A DNA stretch of 64,000 nt. Source: Rhodospirillaceae bacterium (GTDB taxonomy: Bacteria; Pseudomonadota; Alphaproteobacteria; UBA6615). The stretch lies in contig JABIVD010000027.1 in assembly GCA_018667335.1 (NCBI GenBank), forward strand, positions 178,783 through 242,782, read 5' to 3'. The notes beneath the pieces are model-generated. The model worked only from the letters and a program-made list of their open reading frames with translations. It was not told where the DNA came from and did not search any database. Below, piece by piece: positions 1 to 9,360 of the stretch. The position numbers were made by a program, and so were the translations under genes. Position 1 is the first letter of the stretch; the number at the start of each line of letters is the position of its first letter.

Positions 1-651
1 CCGGGACCCATCGACTTCCGGCCGCGCGGCCATCGCCTCGAATGCTGACGAGATGCACGCCTCATAGTCAGGGCCGAGCAGCAATCCGGGATGCGCCTCC
101 CCCTGCCCCGGTCCGTCGAATGCGAGAACGGCAAGGCCGCGCGCCACGGCAATATCCATGACGGTCGCGAAATCTTCCTTGGTGGAATCGAGCCCTGGCA
201 CCAGCAATATGCCCGGCACCGGTCCGTCGCGGTCTGCGGGCACCCGCAAATACGCAGGCAGCACGGTGTCAGCAAACGGAATATCAAGACGCTCTGCCGG
301 CGGCGACATCAGCGGTGCCGCCATCGCAAACGCGTCCGTCTTGCGCACCTGCAGTTCCGTCTTCAACGCAGGCAGGTGAAACGCGACGACCTGGGCGAAG
401 TGAAAACAGATTGCCGCCCGCACGAATGCGGCGGCGGCACTCAGTCCATGACCCCGCGCCTGCCGGTCGGTACCGACTGCGAGATAGCCATCGCCGATCT
501 CGGACCAGGCGACAGGCCATTCGTCCCAGGTCGCGGCGCGATTGCGCACGGCCAGTGCATCATTGGGGTCGCCACCATCGGCGACCAGGCGCGGAATCCA
601 GTATTTCAGGACCTCTTCATCGTCGAGCGGACGTGATTGATCGTCGGACAT
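1..651 (-). CDS. Alpha/beta hydrolase, dihydroxypseudooxynicotine-hydrolase-like (3' end outside the window)
   Basis: An open frame of 217 codons begins at ATG 651 and runs off the left edge, so only the N-terminal part is present. It shows the layout of the 2,6-dihydroxypseudooxynicotine hydrolase / FrsA-like esterases: a helical N-terminal lid region, then a strand block reading ERLDIPFADTVLPAYLRVP near residues 118-136 and the motif FDGPGQGE near 193. The nucleophile elbow would lie beyond the edge. Two other genes here (30289 and 51453) share the same signature. The substrate is unknown; family members cleave C-C or ester bonds in small ketones. It faces away from the aminotransferase gene at 792 across a 140-bp gap. 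Confidence 0.85.
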   Translation of the reverse strand, partial: MSDDQSRPLDDEEVLKYWIPRLVADGGDPNDALAVRNRAATWDEWPVAWSEIGDGYLAVGTDRQARGHGLSAAAAFVRAAICFHFAQVVAFHLPALKTELQVRKTDAFAMAAPLMSPPAERLDIPFADTVLPAYLRVPADRDGPVPGILLVPGLDSTKEDFATVMDIAVARGLAVLAFDGPGQGEAHPGLLLGPDYEACISSAFEAMAARPEVDGSR

Positions 652-723
652 GCCACCTACCCCCGTTTTTTTTGCCTGTATCAAGGCTGGATGTTTGCAG
701 GTCCGGGCGCCGCAGGAAAGCTT

Positions 724-753
724 TTGCCCTGCAAATCTCCGACCGCCTATAGT
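724..753 (+). promoter_or_regulatory. Possible sigma-70 promoter of the aminotransferase gene
   Basis: TTGCCC at 724-729 and TATAGT at 748-753 are separated by 18 bases and lie about 40 bases before the ATG at 792. This is a match by eye to -35/-10 spacing only. Confidence 0.35.
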
Positions 754-791
754 GCGCGCCGTTTCATGAGACGAAGAATGAGAGATCGGGC

Positions 792-1970
792 ATGACAGGC
801 GCAAAGCTGCAAACGGCGGAGAATCTCAGCCGGCTTGGAACGGAATCCGCGTTCGAGGTTCTGGCCCGGGCCGAAGCGCTCAAGGCCGAGGGTCACGACG
901 TCATCAATCTGGGCATCGGACAGCCGGACTTCAGCACGCCGGAACATATCGTCGAGGCCGCCGTGAAGGCGCTGCGCGACGGGCATCATGGCTACACGCC
1001 GGCACCCGGTATCCTGCCGCTGCGCGAAGCCGTGGCGGCAGATATTCTCCGTTTGCGCGGCGTCGAAGTCGACCCGAACAACATCGTCTGCGTGCCCGGC
1101 GGCAAGGTCACCATGTTCTTCGCCATCATGATGTTCGGCGAGGCCGGTGCCGAGATCATGTATCCGAACCCCGGTTTCCCGATCTATGAATCCGCGATCA
1201 ACTATTCCGGTGCCAAGGCCGTCCCGATACCGTTGCTTGAAGAGAACGACTTCTCGTTCGATGCCGACGAGGTCCTGTCTCTCATCACACCGGCGACCCG
1301 GATGATTATCATCAACACGCCCGCCAACCCGACTGGCGGCGCCGTGCCCAAGGCGGAGATGGACAAGCTCGCCGCGGGCCTCGAGAAACACCCCCATGTG
1401 GCGATTCTCTCCGACGAGATCTACGGCCAGATGACCTATGACGGGCACGAGCATGTCAGCCTCCTGTCGTATGAGCATCTGCGCGACAGGTTGATCCTGC
1501 TCGACGGCTGGTCAAAGACCTACGCCATGACCGGCTGGCGGCTGGGCTACGCCCTGTGGCCGGAAAGCCTGGTCGACGCCGCCACACGGCTGGCGATCAA
1601 CTGCCATTCCTGCGTCAACGCCGGAACCCAGTTTGCCGGCATCGCGGCGCTGGAAGGCCCGCAGGATTCGGTGCACGAGATGGTGCGCGCCTTCGACGAA
1701 CGCCGGCATGTGATCGTCGAGGAGCTGAACGCCATCAAAGGATTCTCGTGCCGGACCCCGATGGGGGCATTCTATGCGTTTCCCAACATCTCGGGCACGG
1801 GCCAGTCGGCGCGCGAGGTGCAGGACAAGCTGTTGAGCGACGCCTATGTCGCCACGGTGGCCGGCACCAGCTTCGGCCATCTGGGCGAGAATTACGTCCG
1901 GTTTTCCTATGCGAATTCGGTGGAGAATATCCAGGCAGCGCTGGAGCGCGTGCGCGAGATCTACAACTAG
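792..1970 (+). CDS. Class I/II PLP-dependent aminotransferase
   Basis: 392 residues, the usual length for the aspartate-aminotransferase fold type I family, cytosolic. Visible landmarks are GIGQPDF near 41-47, the NTPANPTGG stretch at 175-183, SDEIYG at 207-212 for PLP ring binding, and SKTYAMTGWRLGY with the Schiff-base lysine at about 242. It should move an amino group between an amino acid and a 2-oxo acid; the sequence resembles alphaproteobacterial aspartate/aromatic aminotransferases, but the exact substrate cannot be read. GAGAGATCGGGC before the ATG serves as ribosome binding site. It stands alone upstream of glnB. Confidence 0.9.
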   Translation: MTGAKLQTAENLSRLGTESAFEVLARAEALKAEGHDVINLGIGQPDFSTPEHIVEAAVKALRDGHHGYTPAPGILPLREAVAADILRLRGVEVDPNNIVCVPGGKVTMFFAIMMFGEAGAEIMYPNPGFPIYESAINYSGAKAVPIPLLEENDFSFDADEVLSLITPATRMIIINTPANPTGGAVPKAEMDKLAAGLEKHPHVAILSDEIYGQMTYDGHEHVSLLSYEHLRDRLILLDGWSKTYAMTGWRLGYALWPESLVDAATRLAINCHSCVNAGTQFAGIAALEGPQDSVHEMVRAFDERRHVIVEELNAIKGFSCRTPMGAFYAFPNISGTGQSAREVQDKLLSDAYVATVAGTSFGHLGENYVRFSYANSVENIQAALERVREIYN

Positions 1971-2081
1971 CTGATTAAATTATAGGCAATCTGCTTGTTT
2001 TTCGAGCATTTTGGCCGCAGCTGAAAGTGGCGCCGAATGGATTATCCCTTTACTTTCAGTCAATTGCATAAGAACGCCAAG

Positions 2082-2509
<428 letters not shown>

Positions 2510-2579
2510 CGGTTTTGAAGTCGAGTAAATGTTCGATCACATATCAAAGATTTTTCCGAAAGACAGGGGAGCCTAAACA

Positions 2580-3989
2580 ATGTCCGACATCAAAACCGTA
2601 CTGGACATGATGCAAGAGAACGACGTCGAGTTTGTGGATTTTCGGTTTACCGATCCGCGCGGCAAGTGGCAGCACACCGCGCAGCACGTCTCGACCGTCG
2701 ATGAAGACATGCTGACCGACGGCATCATGTTCGACGGGTCGTCGATCGCCGGCTGGAAGGCCATCAACGAATCCGACATGACCTTGCGTCCGGACCTGAG
2801 CTCCGCCGTGATGGATCCGTTCACGGCCCAGCCGCAGCTGATCCTGTTCTGTGACGTGCTCGAGCCGTCCACCGGTGAGCTCTATTCGCGCGATCCGCGC
2901 GGCACGGCTCGCATGGCGTTGGCCTACATGGAATCGACAGGCGTCGCCGACACGGCATTCTTCGGCCCCGAGGCCGAATTCTTCGTGTTCGACGATGTGC
3001 GCTTCGAGACCTCGATGAACCGCAGCTTCTATGAAGTCGACAGCGACGAAGGTCCGTACAATTCGGCGGCGGATTTCCCCGAAGGCAACATGGGCCATCG
3101 TCCGGGCATCAAGGGCGGCTACTTCCCCGTCGCACCGGTCGATTCGATGACCGACATTCGCGCGGAAATGGTGACCACGGCCCTCGAAATGGGCATCGCC
3201 ATGGAAAAGCATCACCACGAGGTTGCCCCCAGCCAGCATGAGCTCGGACAAAAGTTCGACACCCTGCTGCGCACGGCCGACCAGATGCAGATCTACAAAT
3301 ATGTCGTGCACAATGTTGCCCACCAGTATGGCAAGACGGCGACCTTCATGCCGAAGCCCATCGCCGGCGACAACGGCTCGGGCATGCATGTGCATCAGTC
3401 GCTCTGGAAAGACGACAAGCCGATGTTCGCCGGATCGGGCTATGCCGATCTGTCGGAAAATTGCCTCTACTACATCGGCGGCATCATCAAGCACGCCAAG
3501 GCGCTGAACGCGTTCACCAACCCGACCACGAACAGCTACAAGCGTCTCGTGCCCGGGTTCGAGGCACCCGTTCTGCTCGCCTATTCTTCGCGCAACCGTT
3601 CGGCGTCCTGCCGCATCCCCTACACGGCAAGCCCGAAGGCCAAGCGTGTCGAGGTCCGGTTCCCCGATGCGACGGCGAACCCGTATCTCGCCTACTCGGC
3701 CCTGCTGATGGCCGGACTGGACGGCATCGAGAACAAGATCCATCCGGGCGACCCGATGGACAAGGATCTCTACGACCTGCCGGCCGAGGAGCTCGAGGGC
3801 GTGCCGACCGTGTGCGCGTCCCTGAGCGAGGCTCTGGAATCCCTGAGCGCCGATCGCGATTTCCTGAAGAAGGGCGATGTGTTCACCGATGATCAGATCG
3901 ATTCCTACATCGCGCTCAAGCAGGAAGAGGTCACACGCTTCCTGCAGGCACCGCATCCGGTCGAGTTCGAGATGTACTACTCGGCCTAA
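2580..3989 (+). CDS. glnA: Glutamine synthetase type I
   Basis: 469 residues, the standard GSI-beta length. It condenses ammonia and glutamate using ATP, as a dodecamer in the cytosol. Signatures in order: FDGSSIAGW at 51-59, FGPEAEFF at 128-135 with metal-binding glutamates, [10 protein letters not shown] at 265-274, [13 protein letters not shown] near 314-326, and the adenylylation loop [12 protein letters not shown] with tyrosine 398. The adenylylation tyrosine implies GlnE control relayed through the adjacent GlnB. AGGGGAGCC before the ATG is a good ribosome binding site. A strong terminator follows. Confidence 0.98.
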   Translation: MSDIKTVLDMMQENDVEFVDFRFTDPRGKWQHTAQHVSTVDEDMLTDGIMFDGSSIAGWKAINESDMTLRPDLSSAVMDPFTAQPQLILFCDVLEPSTGELYSRDPRGTARMALAYMESTGVADTAFFGPEAEFFVFDDVRFETSMNRSFYEVDSDEGPYNSAADFPEGNMGHRPGIKGGYFPVAPVDSMTDIRAEMVTTALEMGIAMEKHHHEVAPSQHELGQKFDTLLRTADQMQIYKYVVHNVAHQYGKTATFMPKPIAGDNGSGMHVHQSLWKDDKPMFAGSGYADLSENCLYYIGGIIKHAKALNAFTNPTTNSYKRLVPGFEAPVLLAYSSRNRSASCRIPYTASPKAKRVEVRFPDATANPYLAYSALLMAGLDGIENKIHPGDPMDKDLYDLPAEELEGVPTVCASLSEALESLSADRDFLKKGDVFTDDQIDSYIALKQEEVTRFLQAPHPVEFEMYYSA

Positions 3990-4015
3990 GCAAAACAGCC
4001 GAAGTCCAAACGACG

Positions 4016-4046
4016 AAGGCCCCGCCATCCGGCGGGGCCTTTTTCT
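4016..4046 (+). terminator. Rho-independent terminator of glnBA
   Basis: AAGGCCCCGCC at 4016-4026 pairs perfectly with GGCGGGGCCTT at 4031-4041 around a 4-base loop and runs into a T-rich tract. It also sits just past the 3' end of the convergent DUF427 gene and could serve both. Confidence 0.9.
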
Positions 4047-4076
4047 TGCATGATCGGCCTGTCTGTGGCCGACCGG

Positions 4077-4868
4077 TCAGGACCACTTGGTCTTGGGCTT
4101 TTCCTGTTCGACGCCATCGACGAAGACCGCGTCCACCTGCTCGTTGAAGAAGCAGAGATAGTCCTTGATGCCCGCGCTCTCATGCACCGGGTCGCGATAG
4201 AACCAGACGATGTCTTCGAAGGTCTTCGCGCCGACCTGGACGTGATGGTAGCTGGCCGTGCCTTTGTACGGGCAGTTTGTCTCTGTCTCGGACGGACGCA
4301 ATTCGGCGATCACGTCGTCACGCGGAATGTAGTAGCGGGTCGGCAAGCCGGTCTCGAACAGGAACCGCGCCCGCGTCGTCTCGGCCACCGTGATACCGCC
4401 CAGCTCGATGCGCACGGGGCGCGAGCTGTCCAGAATGTCTACCCGCACCTTCGGACTGCGGGCGTGGACGAAGACCTCTTCGTCCTCCTCGTGCCAGGCA
4501 TCCATCTTTTTCCAGTAGAAGGCCAGGTAGTCCTTGAGCCCGGCTGCCTCGTCGAACGGCTGCTCATAGCTCCACACGGCGTTCTCGGCCGTCTGTCCGC
4601 CCGCGTTCACCGTGAAGTAACTGGCGTCGCCCTTGAACGGGCAATGGGTCGAATGATCGGTCCCCGTCAGCAGGTCCATCGCCACGTCATCCCGCGGGAA
4701 GTAATAGACCGGCACATGGCCACGCTCATAAACGATCAGGCCGTCGGTCGTATCGACGATCGTTTTGCCACCGAAGGCAACGCGGATGCGCTTCGGGCTT
4801 CGCTCGAAATTCACAAAATGCTCCGGCATATCTTTGTAACCCGGTGCCGGGCCTGCAGTTTCGGTCAC
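4077..4868 (-). CDS. Tandem DUF427 domain protein
   Basis: 263 residues containing two copies of the DUF427 fold. The first (about 25-125) carries YYFPRDDVAMDL and CPFKGDASY; the second (about 140-245) carries YYIPRDDVIAEL and CPYKGTASY. DUF427 proteins are small, soluble and of unknown biochemical role; single-domain versions are more usual. No signal peptide or membrane segment is visible. It ends convergently with glnA. The upstream side (4869-5222) holds a decayed gene fragment rather than another gene, so it is probably monocistronic. Confidence 0.9.
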   Translation of the reverse strand: MTETAGPAPGYKDMPEHFVNFERSPKRIRVAFGGKTIVDTTDGLIVYERGHVPVYYFPRDDVAMDLLTGTDHSTHCPFKGDASYFTVNAGGQTAENAVWSYEQPFDEAAGLKDYLAFYWKKMDAWHEEDEEVFVHARSPKVRVDILDSSRPVRIELGGITVAETTRARFLFETGLPTRYYIPRDDVIAELRPSETETNCPYKGTASYHHVQVGAKTFEDIVWFYRDPVHESAGIKDYLCFFNEQVDAVFVDGVEQEKPKTKWS

Positions 4869-4892
4869 TATCGTCCTCCATTCGCTTGGCGT

Positions 4893-5027
4893 GGAATTCT
4901 CACCGCCAGATCAACATTAACTGCCACATCACCGACCCCATACACCTGGTCGTTCGTGCGCGGTCGGACTAGCCAAGTCCTTGTCGCCAGTATGCCTCCC
5001 GACAGGGAACGGGTGAAGGGTTGCCGA
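4893..5027 (-). pseudogene. Decayed C-terminal fragment of a paralogue of the secreted protein at 5617-6030
   Basis: Reading the minus strand gives QPFTRSLSGG followed by RPRTNDQVYGVGDVAVNVDL, which aligns with QPFTRSLSGV and LRANDKVHGVGGVELIVDL of the intact protein. The fragment has no start and no N-terminal part, and the similarity fades past about 5030. The rest of 4869-5222 holds only this remnant and the AT-rich upstream region of the repeat-peptide gene. It points to an old tandem duplication in which one copy decayed, leaving the peptide gene at 5223 between the two. Confidence 0.75.
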
Positions 5028-5222
5028 TGACAGGAGACCCGCAGACCGCGCCGGCAATTATCATGGCGATGCCCAGTTGCGAATGCGAACGCCTCACAAT
5101 CTCATAAGCTTTTGATAAATAGCCCTAATTTGAACAATTAGCTGGTGCATTTGAAAGACGACCGATACATTTCCGGTTGAGATATATCCCCGGCTATCGC
5201 CAGCCAAACAGGAGTAGATGAC

Positions 5223-5519
5223 ATGTCTATTGAAACCGTTGTCCTGATGGACCTCCAAGATGAAGCACTCGATGCGCCGACCCAGGTAGCCTCATCTTGC
5301 GCGAAATGTTTCGTTTGCGTCTGCGTCGGAATTCACGACGAAACTCTGGAAGGACCGGCCCAGGAAGCCTCGACTTCCGCTCCGCGTATCGATTGCGTCG
5401 AACTCAGCGACGAAGCGCTCGATTCACCGTCACAGCTAGCCTCATCTTGCGCGCGCTGTTTCGTTTGCGTCTGCGTGGGCATCGGCGACGAGACACTCGA
5501 AGCACCGGCAGCCCGCTAG
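5223..5519 (+). CDS. Cys-rich tandem-repeat peptide, possible RiPP precursor
   Basis: 98 residues behind AGGAG (about 7 bases before the ATG). The protein is built from two copies of a 50-residue unit, starting at DNA 5259 and 5409, exactly 150 bp apart. Each begins DEALD, then a short Pro/Ser/Gln stretch, then ASSCAKCFVCVCVGI (ASSCARCFVCVCVGI in copy 2), then DETLE. The spacer is acidic and degenerate. The CxxCxxCxC block is conserved at DNA and protein level. Acidic leader-like segments followed by a short Cys/Ser core recall RiPP precursors (cyanobactin or thiopeptide type), but no YcaO, LanM, radical SAM or transporter gene is nearby. A metal-binding peptide is the main alternative. No established family is recognised. 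Confidence 0.7.
   Translation: MSIETVVLMDLQDEALDAPTQVASSCAKCFVCVCVGIHDETLEGPAQEASTSAPRIDCVELSDEALDSPSQLASSCARCFVCVCVGIGDETLEAPAAR
5259..5515 (+). repeat. 150-bp tandem repeat inside the Cys-rich peptide gene
   Basis: Copy 1 spans 5259-5408 and copy 2 spans 5409-5515 (partial). The most conserved part is the GCCTCATCTTGCGCG block leading into the codons for CFVCVCVGI. The period is a multiple of three, so the reading frame is kept. Confidence 0.85.
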
Positions 5520-5547
5520 TCGCGGTTGCGATCAGTTAAGAGCGCGA

Positions 5548-5577
5548 ACGGGCCGGAGGATGTCTCCTCCGGCCCGT
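5548..5577. terminator. Strong hairpin between convergent genes, likely bidirectional terminator
   Basis: ACGGGCCGGAGGA (5548-5560) and TCCTCCGGCCCGT (5565-5577) form a perfect 13-bp stem with a TGTC loop, between the peptide gene (ends 5519) and the convergent gene (ends 5617). There is no T tract on either side, so its action as an intrinsic terminator is inferred from position. Confidence 0.6.
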
Positions 5578-5616
5578 GACCGTGCGCATAGAAAGAGGGT
5601 TGGGCCTGCGGATCGC

Positions 5617-6030
5617 TCACGACCGTCCGCCATCCGCCTGGCGCGATTTGCCCGTCGCCAGATCGACAATCAACTCTACCCCGCCGACCCCATGCACCTT
5701 GTCATTCGCGCGCAACCGGACCTCCTTGGTGCCAGCCGGCAATTTGACCCCGGACAAGGACCTGGTAAACGGCTGCTCGTTGACATGGGGATGGGCCAGG
5801 ACCCGGGTCGCCAGCACCTTTCCGTCTAGACTCAACACTTCCCAGCGGTTGGCGTAGTGCTCCCAGCCTTCATCGGCATGGCGCACCGTCACACTGAAGC
5901 TGTAGGTGCTGCCGGTGCGCAGCGCGACGGCGGTCACGTCCGCCTCGCCCGCCATGGCCGTGCCACTGACCGTCGCAAACCCGAGGGTCGCGCCGACAAG
6001 CATCGCTGTGATTCCTATTCTCCGCATCAT
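5617..6030 (-). CDS. Small secreted protein of unknown function
   Basis: 137 residues starting at ATG 6030, whose ATGA overlaps the stop of the thioesterase gene, so the two are translationally coupled. The N-terminus (MMRRIGITAMLVGATLGF) is a signal peptide with a likely cleavage after AMA near residue 28. The mature part is about 110 residues of predicted beta structure with EGWEHYANRWEVLS, LAHPHVNEQPFTRS and NDKVHGVGG as the most distinctive stretches. It is probably periplasmic. Function is not known to me; conserved proteins of this type occur in alphaproteobacteria. A decayed partial copy lies at 4893-5027. Confidence 0.8.
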   Translation of the reverse strand: MMRRIGITAMLVGATLGFATVSGTAMAGEADVTAVALRTGSTYSFSVTVRHADEGWEHYANRWEVLSLDGKVLATRVLAHPHVNEQPFTRSLSGVKLPAGTKEVRLRANDKVHGVGGVELIVDLATGKSRQADGGRS

Positions 6031-6467
6031 GCGCTCATGGTCTCCTGTTCGATCTCGCGTGGTTTTCCGTCCGGTCCTATTGCCACATAGGTGAACACGC
6101 CTTCGGTCACTTTTTCGCGCACGAAACTGTCCCGGCGCAGCGTCCACACCTCGATCAGGAAGGTCATCGACGTCCGGCCGACCTTTTCGAGGTCGGCGTA
6201 ACAGGACACGACATCGCCCACCTGGACTGGTTTCTTGAAGATCATGGATTCGACCGCGATGGTGACCGTGCGGCCGCCCGAATGGCTGCGCGCCGCGATT
6301 CCCCCGGCGATATCCATCTGTGACAGCAGCCAGCCGCCGAAAATATCTCCGTTCGGGTTGGTGTCGGCCGGCATCGCTGCGGCCTGAATGAACAATTCAC
6401 CCCGCGGCTTTTCGCCGGGGTTTTCGCCGGAAGCGTCGCCGGATTCTTTGCTATCTGCGTTCTTCAT
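6027..6467 (-). CDS. Acyl-CoA thioesterase, YciA-like hotdog protein
   Basis: 146 residues with a single hotdog domain from about residue 24. The NPNGDIFGGWLLSQMD block near 40-55 contains the active-site aspartate region of YciA-type enzymes, followed by ARSHSGG and VQVGDVVSCYAD. These cytosolic hexamers hydrolyse a broad range of acyl-CoAs. The first 24 residues are a charged, Gly/Lys/Glu-rich extension. The ATG at 6467 is preceded by GTGAGG; a GTG six bases earlier is too close to that site to be preferred. It is the first gene of a two-gene unit with the secreted protein. Confidence 0.88.
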   Translation of the reverse strand: MKNADSKESGDASGENPGEKPRGELFIQAAAMPADTNPNGDIFGGWLLSQMDIAGGIAARSHSGGRTVTIAVESMIFKKPVQVGDVVSCYADLEKVGRTSMTFLIEVWTLRRDSFVREKVTEGVFTYVAIGPDGKPREIEQETMSA

Positions 6468-6589
6468 TGTCACCTCACCCGCGAATCATCACATATTGCG
6501 CACGGTCGTCACCATCCCGGAATTGGTATTGAACTCCGGCGGTGAGTGCCGCACGACCCAAATTAGGCTTACTTTGAACCGAGGCCACC

Positions 6590-8608
6590 GTGGCACGCGC
6601 GAAACGCAAAACCGAAGACCCAGGATTGTTCGACGAGGCCCCGTCGGGCGGCGGCGACTATACGGCTCAGGACATCGAGGTCCTCGAGGGGCTGGAGCCC
6701 GTACGCCGGCGTCCGGGCATGTATATCGGAGGCACCGACGAACGCGCCCTGCATCACCTGGCCGCGGAAGTCCTCGATAACTCCATGGACGAGGCCGTCG
6801 CCGGCCATGCCGACCGGATCGAGATGCACTTGAATGCGGACCGTTCGCTGGCAATCACCGACAATGGCCGCGGCATCCCGATCGATCCGCACCCGAAATT
6901 CAAAGGCAAGTCGGCACTCGAAGTGATCCTGACGACCCTGCATTCGGGCGGCAAATTCGACGGCAAGGTGTACCAGACATCCGGCGGCCTGCACGGCGTC
7001 GGCCTGAGTGTGGTCAACGCGCTCGCCTCTCACCTGCGTGTCGAGGTGGCCCGCGACAAGGAGCTCTGGGCCCAGGAATATTCGCAAGGCATGCCAACCG
7101 GGAAGCTGAAGAAGATGAAGGCGGTGCAGAACCGTCGCGGCACGACCGTGACCTTCCTGCCCGACCCGGAGATCTTCGGCGAGAAGGCTGCATTCGAGGC
7201 CCAGCGCCTCTACGACATGGCCAAGTCGAAGGCGTATCTGTTCCGCGGCGTTGAAATCCGCTGGTCGTGCGACAGCGAGATCGCGGCTGCCGACGACGTC
7301 CCCGAGGCGGAGACCTTCCAGTTTGCCGATGGCATCCTCGATTACCTGCGCACCACCCTGGGTGAGCGCCCGCTGGTAGGGGCCGACATCTTCGCCGGAC
7401 GCACCGACCTGAACGGTTCGAGCGGACGCATCGAGTGGGCCGTGTGCTGGCCGGCCGATGCCGAGGGCTTCGTCAGCTCCTACTGCAACACGGTCCCGAC
7501 CCCCGAGGGCGGCAGCCATGTCGCCGGCATCCGCGGCGCGCTTACCCGCTCCCTGAAGGGCTATGGCGAGCTAACCAACAACCGCAAGGCGAGCCAGCTC
7601 ACCTCCGACGACATCGCGGACGGCGCGGCGATCGTGCTGTCGCTGTTCATCTCCGAGCCGCAATTCCAGGGCCAGACCAAGGAAAAGCTCTCGATGCCCG
7701 AGGCGGCGCGGATCGTCGAGGCGCAGATCAAGGATCATTTCGATCATCACCTGTCCAACGACCGGCAGAACGCGGACGCGCTACTGGAATGGGCGATCGA
7801 GCGCGCCGAGGAACGCAAGCGGCGGCGCGAAGACCGCGCGCTTAAACGCAAGACGGCCGGGCGCAAATCCCGCCTGCCCGGCAAGCTCGCCGACTGCACG
7901 CTCAGCAGCGCGGAAGGCACGGAAATCTTCCTCGTCGAGGGCGACAGTGCGGGCGGTTCGGCCAAGCAGGCGCGCAAACGCGCAACCCAGGCCATTCTGC
8001 CGTTGCGCGGCAAGATCCTGAACGTCGCCAGCGCATCGGCCGACAAGCTGCGTGGCAACCAGGAACTGGCCGATCTGACCCTGGCGCTCGGCTGCGGGTC
8101 AGGCACGACCTTCGATCTGTCCAAGCTGCGTTATGAACGCGTCGTCATCATGACCGACGCGGACGTCGACGGCGCCCACATCGCGGCGCTGCTCATGACG
8201 TTCTTCTATCGCGAGATGCCGGAGCTCGTGACCAAGGGGCATCTTTTCCTCGCGGTGCCGCCGCTCTACCGCCTCGCCAAGGGTGGCGACGTGGTCTACG
8301 CGCTGGACGATGCGGACCGGGAGCGCCTGATGGCCGAGCATTTCTCGGGCGGAGGCAAGATCGAGATCAGCCGGTTCAAGGGCCTGGGTGAGATGCCACC
8401 GGCCCAGCTGCGCGACACGACGATGGATCCCGAGAAACGCCAGATGATCCAGGTCGCCCTGCCGAGCGCGACCGACGCCGACAAATCCCGGGCGCGCGAC
8501 GCCAAGGCCACCGCGCAGCTGGTCGAGCAACTGATGGGCCGCAAGGCGGAGCTTCGGTTCCAGTTCATCCAGAAAAACGCCAAGTTTGTGGGCGAACTGG
8601 ACGTCTAG
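6590..8608 (+). CDS. parE: DNA topoisomerase IV subunit B
   Basis: 672 residues, GTG start preceded by GAGG. The GHKL ATPase domain shows [10 protein letters not shown] (60-69), DNGRGIP (91-97) and [10 protein letters not shown] (132-141). The transducer follows, and the TOPRIM domain has EGDSAGGSA (450-458), PLRGKILNV and TDADVDGAH (522-530). It lacks the large insert of GyrB, and the C-terminus FVGELDV is typical of ParE. With ParC it decatenates daughter chromosomes. It is transcribed away from the thioesterase gene across a 122-bp gap; parC is not in the window. Confidence 0.96.
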   Translation: MARAKRKTEDPGLFDEAPSGGGDYTAQDIEVLEGLEPVRRRPGMYIGGTDERALHHLAAEVLDNSMDEAVAGHADRIEMHLNADRSLAITDNGRGIPIDPHPKFKGKSALEVILTTLHSGGKFDGKVYQTSGGLHGVGLSVVNALASHLRVEVARDKELWAQEYSQGMPTGKLKKMKAVQNRRGTTVTFLPDPEIFGEKAAFEAQRLYDMAKSKAYLFRGVEIRWSCDSEIAAADDVPEAETFQFADGILDYLRTTLGERPLVGADIFAGRTDLNGSSGRIEWAVCWPADAEGFVSSYCNTVPTPEGGSHVAGIRGALTRSLKGYGELTNNRKASQLTSDDIADGAAIVLSLFISEPQFQGQTKEKLSMPEAARIVEAQIKDHFDHHLSNDRQNADALLEWAIERAEERKRRREDRALKRKTAGRKSRLPGKLADCTLSSAEGTEIFLVEGDSAGGSAKQARKRATQAILPLRGKILNVASASADKLRGNQELADLTLALGCGSGTTFDLSKLRYERVVIMTDADVDGAHIAALLMTFFYREMPELVTKGHLFLAVPPLYRLAKGGDVVYALDDADRERLMAEHFSGGGKIEISRFKGLGEMPPAQLRDTTMDPEKRQMIQVALPSATDADKSRARDAKATAQLVEQLMGRKAELRFQFIQKNAKFVGELDV

Positions 8609-8763
8609 GCGCCTACGCGCAGCTGCTCACGCAGATGTGCCTGACCACAATTTGGTCGGAATTCGATCCGACACTACATATATCAGTGGCTCACGCCGCG
8701 TTTGCCGCTTGCCCGGCAGCAACGAATCCGTCTCGGCTCAATCTCAGCCCCGGAGTTTCGACG

Positions 8764-9354
8764 ATGCCCAGCAAGCCCCGTTTCAACGCAAAAGCCCCCC
8801 TGAGCGCCGTCGCCCTGGCGGCGCTCACCGCCTGCACGGGCGTGACCGTGTCCCTGGTGGATCATGCCAACCAGTATGACCCCCAGCAGGCCTCGGCAGC
8901 CGGCGGCGGCGACCGCCAGATGCAGGTCGTCGTGATCGGAAATCCCTTCGATATGCCCCAGTCCGCACTGGAAAAGGCCGTGATCGACGCCATGCAGTCG
9001 AGCGCGTTCGGCGTTCCCATAAACTTCGCCATCAACCCCGAAAATCCGGATCCCAGCCGGCCGTACAGGGTCGTGTTCGCCTTTAATCCCGAGGGTATTC
9101 GCGATCCCGGCAAGCTTTGCGAATCCACCGACGGCCTGAAAACCGCCGCCGTGGCGGACGGCAAGGTGACCCTGATGGGCGCGTTCTGTTCGACGGATTC
9201 CTATCTGAGCCACGGTATCGCGCGCGCGAGCGACGTCGCGGGCACCGGCAGCGAGACCTTCGGCCACATGATCTTCCAGCTGACGACGTCGTTGTTCCCG
9301 GGCCGGAATCCCAACGATCAGTCGGCCGGCGATACGCCAATCCCCGCGCCTTGA
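8764..9354 (+). CDS. Putative lipoprotein of unknown function
   Basis: 196 residues starting at ATG 8764 behind CCGGAGTTTCGACG. The N-terminus has a basic start, a hydrophobic run and the lipobox LTAC near residue 22, so it is probably an outer-membrane lipoprotein facing the periplasm. The mature part includes VVVIGNPFDMP, RPYRVVFAFNPEG and a pair of later cysteines (CES, AFCSTD). No family with a known role is recognised. It lies alone between parE and a convergent hydrolase gene whose stop is 6 bases from its own. Confidence 0.75.
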   Translation: MPSKPRFNAKAPLSAVALAALTACTGVTVSLVDHANQYDPQQASAAGGGDRQMQVVVIGNPFDMPQSALEKAVIDAMQSSAFGVPINFAINPENPDPSRPYRVVFAFNPEGIRDPGKLCESTDGLKTAAVADGKVTLMGAFCSTDSYLSHGIARASDVAGTGSETFGHMIFQLTTSLFPGRNPNDQSAGDTPIPAP

Positions 9355-9360
9355 TTTCGG

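Noticed and set aside
2544..4028. 494-codon open frame on the minus strand across glnA
   Set aside because: It is an antisense shadow of glnA; the translation has no family features, while the plus strand carries every glutamine synthetase motif.
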